From Nocardioides marmoribigeumensis (lineage in GTDB: Bacteria; Actinomycetota; Actinomycetes; Propionibacteriales; Nocardioidaceae), in assembly GCF_031458325.1 (NCBI RefSeq), contig NZ_JAVDYG010000001.1:806001-870000 (forward strand): a stretch of DNA of 64,000 bases, given 5' to 3'. Numbering within the stretch: position 1 is the stretch's first letter; every line of letters starts with the position of its first letter. The notes under the pieces are model-generated. The model saw nothing but the letters and a program-made list of their open reading frames with translations. It ran no database searches and was not told the origin of the DNA. Shown piece by piece: positions 31,445-43,516 of the stretch. A program made the translations under genes and the position numbers.

Positions 31445-32757
31445 CAGCTGTCCCCGACGCGCACACGGACGGCCGCGCCGTGGCCGGGCAGGTCCTCGGC
31501 GTCGGCCAGCACCATCACGTGGTGGGCGACGTCGCGCAGCGCCTGCTCGTCGTACTCGATGACGTGCACGGCCTTGAGGAACGACCGCACGCTCAGGCCC
31601 GAGGAGTGGCAGGCGCAGCCGCCGGTGGGCAGCACGTGGTTGGAGCCCGCGGCGTAGTCGCCGAGCGAGACCGGCGCGAACGGGCCGACGAAGATCGCGC
31701 CGCCGTTGCGCACCCGGCGAGCCCAGGTCGCGGCGTCGGCGCACTGGATCGACAGGTGCTCGGCGGCGTAGGCGTCGACGACGGCGAGCCCCTGCTCGAG
31801 GTCGTCGACCAGGATGATCGCGCTCTGCTCCCCGCCGAGGGCGGTGCGGATGCGCTCGACGTGCTTGGTGGCGCTGACCTGCTTGTCCAGCTCGGCCTCG
31901 ACGTCGGCGGCCAGCGACTCGCTCGGCGTGACCAGGACCGAGGCGGCCATCGGGTCGTGCTCGGCCTGGCTGACCAGGTCGGCGGCGACGAAGGCCGGGT
32001 CGGCCGCTGCATCGGCCAGCACCGCGATCTCGGTCGGGCCGGCCTCGCTGTCGATGCCGACCAGGCCCTTGACCAGCCGCTTGGCGGTGACGGTGTAGAT
32101 GTTGCCGGGCCCGGTGACCAGGTCGACCGGGCGGCACGGCCCCGCCCCGTGGGCGAACATCGCGACCGCCTGGGCGCCGCCGACGGCGTACACCTCCTCG
32201 ACGCCGAGCAGCGCGCACGCGGCGAGGATCGTGGGGTGCGGCAGGCCGCCGAACTCCTTCTGGGGGCTGCTCGTGAGCGCGATCGACTCCACGCCGGCGA
32301 CCTGGGCGGGCACGACGTTCATCACGACGCTGCTGACCAGCGGGGCGACGCCGCCGGGGACGTAGAGCCCCACGCGCTGCACGGGCACCAGCCGCTGCGT
32401 GACCCGGCCGCCGGGAGCCACCTCGACGGTGACGTCCTGCTCGAGCTCGGCCTCGCAGGTCGCCCGCAGCCGACGTACGGACTCCTCGAGCGCCGCGCGG
32501 ACCGCCGGGTCGAGGTCGGCCAGCGCCTGCTGCAGCGCCTCGGCCGGGACCGTGATGTCGGTCTGCTCCACGCCGTCGAACCGGGCGGTGTACTCCGCGA
32601 TCGCCTCGACCCCCCGGTGACGCACCGCCTCGACGATCGGACGGACCACCTCGATGGTGCCGTCCACGTCGGCGGCGCCGCGCGGCACCACCCGGCGGTA
32701 GTCGGTCGGGGCGCTCCCCGGCACAGCGGCGCCCCGGAGGTCGATGCGGCGGATCAT
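31444..32757 (-). CDS. hisD: Histidinol dehydrogenase
   Basis: HisD oxidises histidinol to histidine with two NAD. The zinc and active-site stretches are intact ([38 protein letters not shown]). It has 437 aa. It is the first gene of hisD-C-B-H. Its ATG has no ribosome site, but a TAAACT box lies 6 nt upstream, so the operon mRNA is probably leaderless. A palindromic repeat element lies about 35 bp upstream, between hisD and the divergent Lon-domain gene. Confidence 0.97.
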   Translation of the reverse strand: MIRRIDLRGAAVPGSAPTDYRRVVPRGAADVDGTIEVVRPIVEAVRHRGVEAIAEYTARFDGVEQTDITVPAEALQQALADLDPAVRAALEESVRRLRATCEAELEQDVTVEVAPGGRVTQRLVPVQRVGLYVPGGVAPLVSSVVMNVVPAQVAGVESIALTSSPQKEFGGLPHPTILAACALLGVEEVYAVGGAQAVAMFAHGAGPCRPVDLVTGPGNIYTVTAKRLVKGLVGIDSEAGPTEIAVLADAAADPAFVAADLVSQAEHDPMAASVLVTPSESLAADVEAELDKQVSATKHVERIRTALGGEQSAIILVDDLEQGLAVVDAYAAEHLSIQCADAATWARRVRNGGAIFVGPFAPVSLGDYAAGSNHVLPTGGCACHSSGLSVRSFLKAVHVIEYDEQALRDVAHHVMVLADAEDLPGHGAAVRVRVGDS

Positions 32758-32763
32758 GCCCCC

Positions 32764-32769
32764 AGTTTA
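32764..32769 (-). promoter_or_regulatory. Putative -10 box of the hisD operon
   Basis: TAAACT on the minus strand is followed by 6 nt and the hisD ATG at 32757. Any -35 would fall near the left arm of the palindromic element at 32791, so the element could influence this promoter. Confidence 0.45.
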
Positions 32770-32790
32770 GGGGCGGTCGCGCGGGGTCCA

Positions 32791-32876
32791 GTTTCACTAG
32801 GTACCTAGTGACACCGACACTCCCCGAGCGAAGTTTCGCTCGGGAGGTGACAAAGTCACTAGGTACCTAGTGAAAC
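32791..32876. repeat. Palindromic repeat element, copy A (compact two-ended form)
   Basis: Two copies of the 18-bp palindrome TCACTAGGTACCTAGTGA (32794-32811 and 32856-32873) lie as outer arms, with GTTTCAC at the left edge and GTGAAAC at the right. Between them is a hairpin with a 10-bp stem at 32823-32844 (CCGAGCGAA, loop GT, TTCGCTCGG core). The whole element is an inverted repeat of about 86 bp. Related copies are at 46982 and 58926. It lies between the divergent hisD and Lon-domain genes. The right arm contains a GTG in frame with the Lon-domain gene, which is not its start. Confidence 0.9.
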
Positions 32877-32889
32877 CGTCCCCCCGGGC

Positions 32890-32895
32890 TACGGT
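32890..32895 (+). promoter_or_regulatory. Putative -10 box of the Lon-domain gene
   Basis: TACGGT is followed by 7 nt and the ATG at 32903, 14 bp from the edge of the palindromic element. No ribosome site is present, so a leaderless start is likely. Confidence 0.4.
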
Positions 32896-32902
32896 GAGCG
32901 GC

Positions 32903-33577
32903 ATGGAGCGGTTGCTGCCGATCTTCCCGCTGGGCCTGGTGGCCTTCCCCGGGATGACGCTGCCGCTGCACGTGTTCGAGGAGCGCTACCGCACGCTGGT
33001 GCGGGACCTGCTGGCGGTCGAGGACCCCGAGGAGCGGGTGTTCGGGGTGGTCGCGATCCGCGAGGGCTACGAGGTGGGCAGCTTCGAGGCCCGGTCGATG
33101 TACCGCACCGGCTGCCTGATGCACCTGCGCGTGGCCGAGGCCTACCCCGACGGCCGCTACGACATCTCGTGCGTGGGCCGCGGGCGGGTGCGGGTCCTCG
33201 AGACCGACTCCGACCGGCCCTACCTGCGCGCCCACGTGGCGCTGCTGACCACCCCGGAGGAGACCGAGGAGTCGCTGCACGCCGAGACGCAGGCGACGCT
33301 GGCGGTCTTCACGGAGTACCGCGCCGCCGTGAGCGAGCTGCGCGGGGACGAGGTGATGAACGGCTCGCTCCCCGCCGACCCCGAGCTGATGTCCTACGCC
33401 CTCGCCGCCACGTGCTCGCTGCCCCTGGTGGACCGCCAGCACCTCCTGGAGGCGACGGGTACGTCGGACCGGCTCGGCCTGCTGCGCCGGCAGCTGCGCG
33501 GCGAGCTGCGCGCGATGCGGGCACTGCCGTCCCTGCCGGCGACCGAGGTGGCCCGCTCGGGCTGGAGCCCGAACTGA
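32903..33577 (+). CDS. Lon N-terminal (LON substrate-binding) domain protein
   Basis: This 224-aa protein consists of the PUA-like Lon N-domain followed by a helical part, with no ATPase or protease domain. It starts LLPIFPLGLVAFPGM and contains LHVFEERYR, both typical. Such stand-alone proteins may bind peptides or act as adaptors; the function is not settled. The ATG at 32903 is chosen because the upstream GTG lies inside the repeat element. It converges with the DUF3352 gene, leaving 22 bp. Confidence 0.9.
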   Translation: MERLLPIFPLGLVAFPGMTLPLHVFEERYRTLVRDLLAVEDPEERVFGVVAIREGYEVGSFEARSMYRTGCLMHLRVAEAYPDGRYDISCVGRGRVRVLETDSDRPYLRAHVALLTTPEETEESLHAETQATLAVFTEYRAAVSELRGDEVMNGSLPADPELMSYALAATCSLPLVDRQHLLEATGTSDRLGLLRRQLRGELRAMRALPSLPATEVARSGWSPN

Positions 33578-33599
33578 CGGTGCGACCCGCTCCCGGGAC

Positions 33600-35498
33600 T
33601 CAGTCGGTGCTCAGGCGCAGCGTGGCGTGGAGGACGTCGCCGTCGCGGGTGGAGGTCACCCCGAGGCCGGACAGCGGCGCGAGGTTGGCCGTCTCCTCCT
33701 CGCTGCCGCCGATCGCCCGGACCAGCCAGTCGTGGGCGTCGAAGTCGGCGAAGACCGCCCCCACCGCGTCACCGTCGTCGGGCAGCGCCCGCTGGTAGGC
33801 GGCGCTGCTGCCGAGGTCGCCGTCCTCCGCCAGCCGGGCGACGTAGTCCTTGTCGAAGCCGATCGCGACGGCGTGCTCGCCACGAGCGACGGTCACCGCG
33901 GGACCGTCCTCACGGGTCGCGAAGGCGGCGAGCTCGTCGGCGACGGGCCCGATCTCGTCGGGGTCGCCCGCGATCCGCACGCCGGCCTTGATGCTCTCCA
34001 CCGGCCCGGCGAAGAACGACTCGGCCAGCCGCGACAGGTCGACGGTAGAGTCGACCGCCAGCGTCAGGGAGTCCCCGGCGAGGGTGGTCAGGTCGTCGGG
34101 CAGGCTCAGGCCGCTCTCGCGGGAGGCCTTGGCCATCTCGCGGTCGAAGCCCTGGGGGTCGGCGGAGCGCAGCCGGTCGCGGGTCGCCTCGGCCCACTTC
34201 TCACCGGTCGCCAGGCCGAGGGCCAGGCCGGTGCCGCTCGGGAGGTCGGACAGGTCGACCGCCTCGGTGTCGGCGACGTCGCCGCCGAGCCCGTGGGAGG
34301 CGATCTCGACCTCGAGCGACTCGTCGGCGAACCGTGCCTGCATCGCCGCCCCCTCGAAGTCGGCGAGCTTGTCGCCGAGCTGGTCGAACCCGCCGAACCC
34401 GCTGAGCCCCCCGAGCAGCAGCGCCGGCCCGCCGAGCATGAACGGGCTCATCGGCATCTCGTAGCCGCCGCCGAGGTCGTCCTCGCCCCGCCGCAGGTCG
34501 CTCGGGAAGTCCGAGGGCATCGTGGTCGGGAAGTCCGAGGGGAAGTCGCTGGGCAGCTCGGTCGGGAGGTCCGACGGCATCGTGCCCGGCTCGGCCTGCT
34601 GGGACTGCTGGTTCTGCGGGGCCGGGGTGGGCTCGTCGGCGCCCGGTTCGGCGGTGTCCTCGGTCAGCGCGCCCGCCCGGCCCGCCATCGTGCTGCTGCC
34701 GCCACTGTCGTCGACCGCCCGACCGAGCATGCCGCCACCCAGGTTGCCGAGCTGGTCGGCCAGGTAGTCGCCCAGCGCGGGGGCGGCGTAGGCGGTCACC
34801 ACGCCGTCGTCGCCGGCCTCGCCGGTGCGCGCGGCGTACGTCGGGTCGTCGGCCAGGGCGGACGACCCGGCCGCGTCCGCGACCGCCTGCGCCGTGGCGT
34901 CGGTCTCGGCGACGACCATGAAGTCGCCGGTGAAGGCGGTGCCGACCTGGTCCTCCCCCAGGCAGCGGGCCAGGTCGTCGGCCCCGGCGACGGCCTTGTC
35001 GTGGTCGGTCACCTCGAGGGCGAGGAAGACGGTGGGCTCGGCGTCGCCGCGACCCGGGCGCACCCCGGCCCCCAGCGCGCTGCCCAGCCACGGCTCGACC
35101 TCGGCGAAGTCGACCGTGTCGCAGTCGGTGCCGGAGGTCAGCCCCTCGAACACCCAGCGGCGCAGGTCGTCCTGCGAGGTCAGGCCGAGGTGCTTCTCCA
35201 GCGCGGGGAACTTCTTCAAGGTGCGGTAGGCCGCGAGCTTCTGGCCGCCGGCGGGGTCGAGATCGACCTGCAACCACGCCATGGTGTCGGCCGGGGCTGC
35301 GCTCGCGGCCTGGGGCCCGCTGTCCAGGAACTGGGCGACGGCGAGAGCGCCCGCGGCACCGGCGACCACCAGCGCGCCAGCGGTGAGACCGACCAGCGCG
35401 CGCCGGCGCCGGGGAGTACGACGGGCCGACGCCTCACGCGGTCCGGGCCGCTCGCCGAGGTACTCGAACCCCGGCTCGGCGGGTCCTTGCTCCGTCAT
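33600..35498 (-). CDS. DUF3352 membrane-anchored extracellular protein
   Basis: A 632-aa protein has a short basic cytoplasmic N-terminus, one transmembrane helix (about residues 35-58) and a large extracellular DUF3352 region. Two domain halves are separated by a low-complexity linker rich in Pro, Gln, Ser and Asp with repeated PSDFPSD/PTTMPSD units (about 300-335). It is acidic and has few cysteines. The function of the family is unknown. The ATG at 35498, with GGAGAGGGG upstream, is preferred over an earlier one. It is downstream of a small membrane protein and dnaE. Confidence 0.82.
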   Translation of the reverse strand: MTEQGPAEPGFEYLGERPGPREASARRTPRRRRALVGLTAGALVVAGAAGALAVAQFLDSGPQAASAAPADTMAWLQVDLDPAGGQKLAAYRTLKKFPALEKHLGLTSQDDLRRWVFEGLTSGTDCDTVDFAEVEPWLGSALGAGVRPGRGDAEPTVFLALEVTDHDKAVAGADDLARCLGEDQVGTAFTGDFMVVAETDATAQAVADAAGSSALADDPTYAARTGEAGDDGVVTAYAAPALGDYLADQLGNLGGGMLGRAVDDSGGSSTMAGRAGALTEDTAEPGADEPTPAPQNQQSQQAEPGTMPSDLPTELPSDFPSDFPTTMPSDFPSDLRRGEDDLGGGYEMPMSPFMLGGPALLLGGLSGFGGFDQLGDKLADFEGAAMQARFADESLEVEIASHGLGGDVADTEAVDLSDLPSGTGLALGLATGEKWAEATRDRLRSADPQGFDREMAKASRESGLSLPDDLTTLAGDSLTLAVDSTVDLSRLAESFFAGPVESIKAGVRIAGDPDEIGPVADELAAFATREDGPAVTVARGEHAVAIGFDKDYVARLAEDGDLGSSAAYQRALPDDGDAVGAVFADFDAHDWLVRAIGGSEEETANLAPLSGLGVTSTRDGDVLHATLRLSTD

Positions 35499-35547
35499 GC
35501 CCGTCCCCTCTCCCCTGGCCGGCACGGATCGCGCCGGGACGTGCAGC

Positions 35548-36155
35548 CTAGTCCGCTGGGGCCACCGCCGCGTCGCTCCGCGTGGCCGGGACGGCCTCGT
35601 CGGGACCGTGCTCGCGGGACTCCAGGCGGGTCGCGCCGAGGAGCACGACCAGCGCGCCGATCGCCGCGCCGAGCGGCCAGCTGAGCGGGTCGGCGGCGGA
35701 GCTCAGCTCGCAGGGCCGGCCGGGAGCCGAGTCGTCGACCGTGCACAGCCGGACCGGGGCCGTGGTGCCCACCTCGGCGTCACGGAGGACCGAGACCGGG
35801 TCGGGCGGGCCGAGGGAGATGCCGAGCGGCGCGGCGATGCGGGTCGCCGAGAGGTAGGTGCCCAGGAGCAGGAGCAGCAGGACCACGACCTCGTGACCGC
35901 GCCGCAGCATGAGCAGGCCGCCGAGCAGCACCGAGCCGACGAACCCGAGCACCACGAACCACCCGTCGGCGGCGAAGACGCGGGCGAGCTGGACCTCGGA
36001 GGTGCTGATCCCCTCGGCGGTCCGTTCGGACAGGGCGGGATCGACCAGCTGGGGCCAGAGCAGCCCGACCGCCAGCCCGAGCCCCGCGACGAGGACGGCG
36101 ACCAGGGCCAGGTCGACCAGGAACCCCCGGGCGAGGGTCCGCCCGCCTGCGAGGT

Positions 36156-36159
<4 letters not shown>
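35548..36159 (-). CDS. Membrane protein of unknown function (203 aa)
   Basis: This protein has four hydrophobic helices (about residues 13-33, 62-80, 85-105 and 163-180). The outside loop between the last two has two cysteines (RLCTVDD, RPCELSS) that could form a disulfide. The GTG at 36159 overlaps the dnaE stop by 4 bp, so it is translated after dnaE. I do not recognise the family. Confidence 0.75.
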
Positions 36160-39752
<3,593 letters not shown>

Positions 39753-39875
39753 CTCCTCTCCCTCGCAACGAGGACAGCACGCAACGACCAGGCCGAGTGG
39801 GCTCGCCTGAGGACGTCTTGGGGAAGAGCGCTCAGCCTACGCGACGAAGGCTGCCCGACGGCACCGACACTTCCG

Positions 39876-41330
39876 TCAGGACGACCACCGCGGGTCGGTC
39901 CCGCGGGCCGGCCGCATGAGGCGGTCGAGGAAGGCCACGAGCACCGCCTCCCGCAGCCGCGGAGGGGCGGCGTCGAGCAGGGCGTTGACCTCGGCCATCC
40001 GCTCCGGGAGCGCGAGGTCGCCTCCCCCGCCGGCGAGGCCGGCGGCCGCCAGGAGCCCGTCGAAGTCCTCCTCGGAGAGGGTGGCGGGCTCGAGGGCCGC
40101 GACGAACGCCGCCACCTCGGGGTCGACCGCGACCGGTCCCGCCTCCCGCGCCCGGCGTACGGCGGCCGCGAGCGCCGCGAGCAGGTCCGGGACCCCCGGC
40201 GCGGTCGCCGCGCACAGGGTGAGGTGCAGGGTCGGCGGGCGCCCGGCGAAGCCCATCTGGGGCTGGACGTACCACCCGTGGCCGGCGAGCTCGTCGGCCA
40301 GTGTGAACACGTCGCACGACCCGTCGGTCTCCAGCGCCACCAGGGTCGAGTCGGGGGCCGCCACGACCCGCAGCCCGTCGATCCCCCCGACCCCGGCCAC
40401 GAGCGCGTCGACGCCCTCGAGCGTTTGCCGCACCAGGTCGTCGTACCCCTGCGGCCCGATGGCGCGCACGACGGTCCAGGCCGCGGCGAGCGGGCCTCCG
40501 GAGCGCGTGGACTGCATCGTGGAGTTGAGCATGGTGTAGCCGGGCCAGTCGGCGGAGGCGAAGTACTGCGGGCGCCGCAGCGCCGGCGTGCGGTGCAGGA
40601 GCAGCGAGGCGCCCTTGGGCGTGTAGGCGTACTTGTGCAGGTCGACCGAGATGCTCGTGACCCCGTCGACGGCGAAGGTCCAGGGGGCGACCGGTCGCCC
40701 GAGCCGCGCGGCGAACGGCAGCACCCAGCCCCCGATGCAGGCGTCGACGTGGCAGCGGATCCCGCGCGCGGCGGCGAGCGCGGCGATCTCGGTGACCGGG
40801 TCCACCACCCCGTGGGCGTACGACGGTGCGGAGCAGACCACGAGGACCGTGCGGTCCGGCGCCTCGTCGACCGCGGCGGCCGTGGCGACGGGGTCGGCGC
40901 GGAAGTCCTCGCGGACCGGGGCCACGACGAGCTCGACCCCGAAGTAGTGGGCCGCCTTGCGGAACGCGGCGTGCACCGTGTCCGGGACGACGACCCGTGG
41001 GCGCTCGACGGACGGGTGGGCGTCGCGGGCGGCCTGCACCGCGAGCAGGCAGGACTCGGTCCCGCCGGAGGTGACCGTGCCCACGACCGTGGGCGGCGCG
41101 TCGAGGAGGTCCGCGGCGATGCCGACCAGGTCGTTCTCCATGCGTCTCAGGGAGGGGAAGGCGGTGGGGTCCAGGCCGTTGCTGTCGCAGTAGGCCCCGA
41201 GCGCCTGCCGGGCCAGCTCGTCGACGTCGGCGAGGCCGGAGTCGTAGACGTAGGCCAGCGTGCGGCCGCCCTTGGTCGGCACGTCGCCGGCACCCAGCTC
41301 CGCGAGCTGGGCGAGCAGGTCATCGGGCAC
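39876..41330 (-). CDS. PLP-dependent lyase/decarboxylase, sphingosine-1-phosphate-lyase-like
   Basis: This is a fold type I PLP enzyme of the group II decarboxylase superfamily, 484 aa. TSGGTESCLLA binds the PLP phosphate, HVDACIGGWVLPF carries the cofactor Asp, and the lysine is in SVDLHKYAYTPKG (about Lys233). The last two motifs resemble sphingosine-1-phosphate lyase more than glutamate or tyrosine decarboxylases. No N-terminal membrane helix is present. The GTG at 41330 lies inside the end of the MFS gene (11-bp overlap). The substrate is not known; a phospho-amino-alcohol or an amino acid is possible. Confidence 0.82.
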   Translation of the reverse strand: MPDDLLAQLAELGAGDVPTKGGRTLAYVYDSGLADVDELARQALGAYCDSNGLDPTAFPSLRRMENDLVGIAADLLDAPPTVVGTVTSGGTESCLLAVQAARDAHPSVERPRVVVPDTVHAAFRKAAHYFGVELVVAPVREDFRADPVATAAAVDEAPDRTVLVVCSAPSYAHGVVDPVTEIAALAAARGIRCHVDACIGGWVLPFAARLGRPVAPWTFAVDGVTSISVDLHKYAYTPKGASLLLHRTPALRRPQYFASADWPGYTMLNSTMQSTRSGGPLAAAWTVVRAIGPQGYDDLVRQTLEGVDALVAGVGGIDGLRVVAAPDSTLVALETDGSCDVFTLADELAGHGWYVQPQMGFAGRPPTLHLTLCAATAPGVPDLLAALAAAVRRAREAGPVAVDPEVAAFVAALEPATLSEEDFDGLLAAAGLAGGGGDLALPERMAEVNALLDAAPPRLREAVLVAFLDRLMRPARGTDPRWSS

Positions 41331-42681
41331 GGGGTTCCTCCGAGGTCGCGGCGGCCACCTCGGCCGCGGTGAGGCGGTAGCCGCGCAGCCACCACAGGGA
41401 CAGCAGCACCAGCGCGGCGGGGACGAGCGAGAAACCGAGGGTGATCGCGGTGACCGCGGAGGCGGGCTGGGTGACCCCACCGCCCTCGGAGGAGACGTAG
41501 CCCCCGGCCGCGAGCACCAGCGCGAAGAGGCCGGGACCCAGGGCGAGGCCGAGGGTCTCCCCCGCGGTCCAGACCCCGGTGTAGACGCCCGCGCGGTTCT
41601 CCCCCGTGCGGTGGGCGTCCACGGCCGCGGCGTCGGGGAGCATCGCGAGCGGGAAGACCTGCGCGCCGGCGTACCCCACCCCCACGAGCGCGGTGGCGAG
41701 GTAGACCACGGCGGGAGGCACGACCTGGGCCGTCACGAGCAGCAGCGCGCCGGCGGCCAGGCACAGCGAGGCGGCGGCGTAGCCGCGGCGCTTGCCGGCC
41801 CGCTCCCCCACCCGCGCCCAGACGGGGGTCAGCAGCAGCGCAGGCCCCACGAAGCAGACGAACAGCACCGTGGAGGCGCCCGCGCTGCCCAGCACCTCAC
41901 GGGCGACGTAGTCGACCCCGGCGAGCATGGCGCCCACGGCCAGCGCCTGGACGACGAAGGTGGTGAGCAGGGCCCGGAAGTCGCGGGCGGCGGCCACCAC
42001 GCGCACCTGGTCGGCCAGCGTGCCCGCCCCCGCCTCCACCGTGCCGACCGGCGCGTGCCGCGTGCCGGCGTACGACGCGACGACGCCGACCGCGATGACC
42101 ACGGCCATGACCAGGCCCATCAGGCGGTAGCCGTCGCGCCCGCCGGCAGCGTCGCGGATCAGCGGCGCGGAGGCCCCGGTGAGCAGGATCGTCAGGGCCA
42201 GCAGGGCGACGCGCCAGGTCATCAGGCGGGTGCGCTCGTCGTAGTCGTCGGTGAGCTCGGCGGGCATCGCGACGAACGGCACCTGGAAGAAGGCGTACGC
42301 CGTCGCGCAGGCCAGGAACGCGACCAGCACCCAGGCGGTGTCGGCGGCCCGCGAGCCGAGGTCCGGCCCCGCGAAGAGGAGCGCGAAGCAGGCCGCGAGC
42401 CCCAGCCCGCCGCGCAGCAGCCACGGGCGGCGGGGGCCCCGCGGGTCGACGGTGCGGTCGGAGATGCGGCCCGCGAGCGGGTTGAGCACCACGTCCCACG
42501 CCTTGGGGAGCAGGACCACGAGACCCGCCGCCAGGGCACCGATCCCGAGGGTGTCGGTGAGGAACGGCAGGAGCATCAGGCCGGGGACCGTGCCGAAGGC
42601 GCCGGTCGCCACGGACCCGGCGCCATAACCGAGACGGACCGGTCGGGGCAGGTTCCCGACCGGTCCGTCCGCGGTGCTCAC
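41320..42681 (-). CDS. GPH-family MFS symporter (MelB-like)
   Basis: This sodium/proton-coupled symporter of the glycoside-pentoside-hexuronide group has 453 aa and about 12 helices. Typical phrases are GYGAGSVATG at the N-terminus, AWDVVLNPLAGRISDRT in loop 2-3 and RRPWLLRG next to it, followed by FVAMPAELTDDYDERTRL. The substrate is unknown. It is co-transcribed with the S1P-lyase-like gene, so it may import that enzyme's substrate. TAGATT lies 6 nt before the GTG start. Confidence 0.87.
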   Translation of the reverse strand: MSTADGPVGNLPRPVRLGYGAGSVATGAFGTVPGLMLLPFLTDTLGIGALAAGLVVLLPKAWDVVLNPLAGRISDRTVDPRGPRRPWLLRGGLGLAACFALLFAGPDLGSRAADTAWVLVAFLACATAYAFFQVPFVAMPAELTDDYDERTRLMTWRVALLALTILLTGASAPLIRDAAGGRDGYRLMGLVMAVVIAVGVVASYAGTRHAPVGTVEAGAGTLADQVRVVAAARDFRALLTTFVVQALAVGAMLAGVDYVAREVLGSAGASTVLFVCFVGPALLLTPVWARVGERAGKRRGYAAASLCLAAGALLLVTAQVVPPAVVYLATALVGVGYAGAQVFPLAMLPDAAAVDAHRTGENRAGVYTGVWTAGETLGLALGPGLFALVLAAGGYVSSEGGGVTQPASAVTAITLGFSLVPAALVLLSLWWLRGYRLTAAEVAAATSEEPRAR

Positions 42682-42687
42682 GCGGTC

Positions 42688-42693
42688 AATCTA
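42688..42693 (-). promoter_or_regulatory. Putative -10 box of the GPH symporter gene
   Basis: TAGATT on the minus strand is followed by 6 nt and the GTG at 42681. The gap to the upstream gene is only 19 bp, so the box touches that gene's stop region. Confidence 0.4.
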
Positions 42694-42700
42694 GGGGTCC

Positions 42701-43387
42701 TCAGCGGACCACGGTGCTCCGACCCAGCGACAGGCCGAGACCGACCACGAGCAGCCACAGGGGGCCGAGCAGCGCGGGCACACCCGGGACGCCCATGCCG
42801 GCCACCATGAGGGTGGTCTGCAGGACCGGCAGCACCGAGACGACCCCGATCCAGCGCGACACCGTGCGCTCGCGGAACGCCATCCACGCGACGGCACCGG
42901 CCGAGACCACGACGCCGAGCCAGCCGATGTAGGCCCCGAAGTCGTTGAGCAGGTAGTAGACGTAGAGCCCCTGGTCGTCGTACATCCCGTGCTCGGGGCC
43001 GCCAGGCATGTAGTCGCCGAGCGCGCCCTTCCAGCCGTAGCCGTAGGTCAGCCCGGCGGCCGAGGCGAGCAGGCCGAGCGGCACCAGGTGGGCGGCGGTC
43101 GAGCCGGGCACCCGGTGCTCGACGTGGCGGCGCCAGTGCGCGGCGGTCACGAGCAGCAGGACGACAGCGAGGTAGCCCACGACCATCGAGGCGCGGTAGA
43201 CCGTCGGGTCGAGGCTCTCGAAGAGCTGCGGAGCGAGCGAGACGTCGTCACCGACCGCGCTGCGGCCGTCGAGCACGAGCGTGGCAACGACGCCGCACAG
43301 GCCGGCAGCGGCGGCGGTGAGCGGCCACGCGCGACGGCCGGCCCCGGACGGCGCGTCCAGGCGGGTGGTGGTCCGGGTCTGCGTCAT
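42701..43387 (-). CDS. Membrane protein beside a two-component system (unknown)
   Basis: This 228-aa protein has about six hydrophobic helices and a central outside loop rich in Gly, Tyr and Asp. Its helix order and a few phrases resemble the other membrane protein at 46288-46968. Both have a helix ending in ATLxxDG/DP near residue 40, a YxLLxxxG segment, and a VPALLxxLW/VVPALLVLP-like end. A GAGGAG ribosome site precedes the ATG. It diverges from the sensor kinase gene with about 130 bp between. I do not recognise the family. Confidence 0.75.
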   Translation of the reverse strand: MTQTRTTTRLDAPSGAGRRAWPLTAAAAGLCGVVATLVLDGRSAVGDDVSLAPQLFESLDPTVYRASMVVGYLAVVLLLVTAAHWRRHVEHRVPGSTAAHLVPLGLLASAAGLTYGYGWKGALGDYMPGGPEHGMYDDQGLYVYYLLNDFGAYIGWLGVVVSAGAVAWMAFRERTVSRWIGVVSVLPVLQTTLMVAGMGVPGVPALLGPLWLLVVGLGLSLGRSTVVR

Positions 43388-43516
43388 GGCGGTTCTCCTC
43401 GAGGTGGGTCCCGGCGCGTCCGGGGCGGTACGCCGAGCCTCGTGCGCCCGGCGACCCGCCGACGAGGGACACCGACCCCCTCCTTCCGGGACGTCGCGTC
43501 GGGCAGAGTTCTCGCC

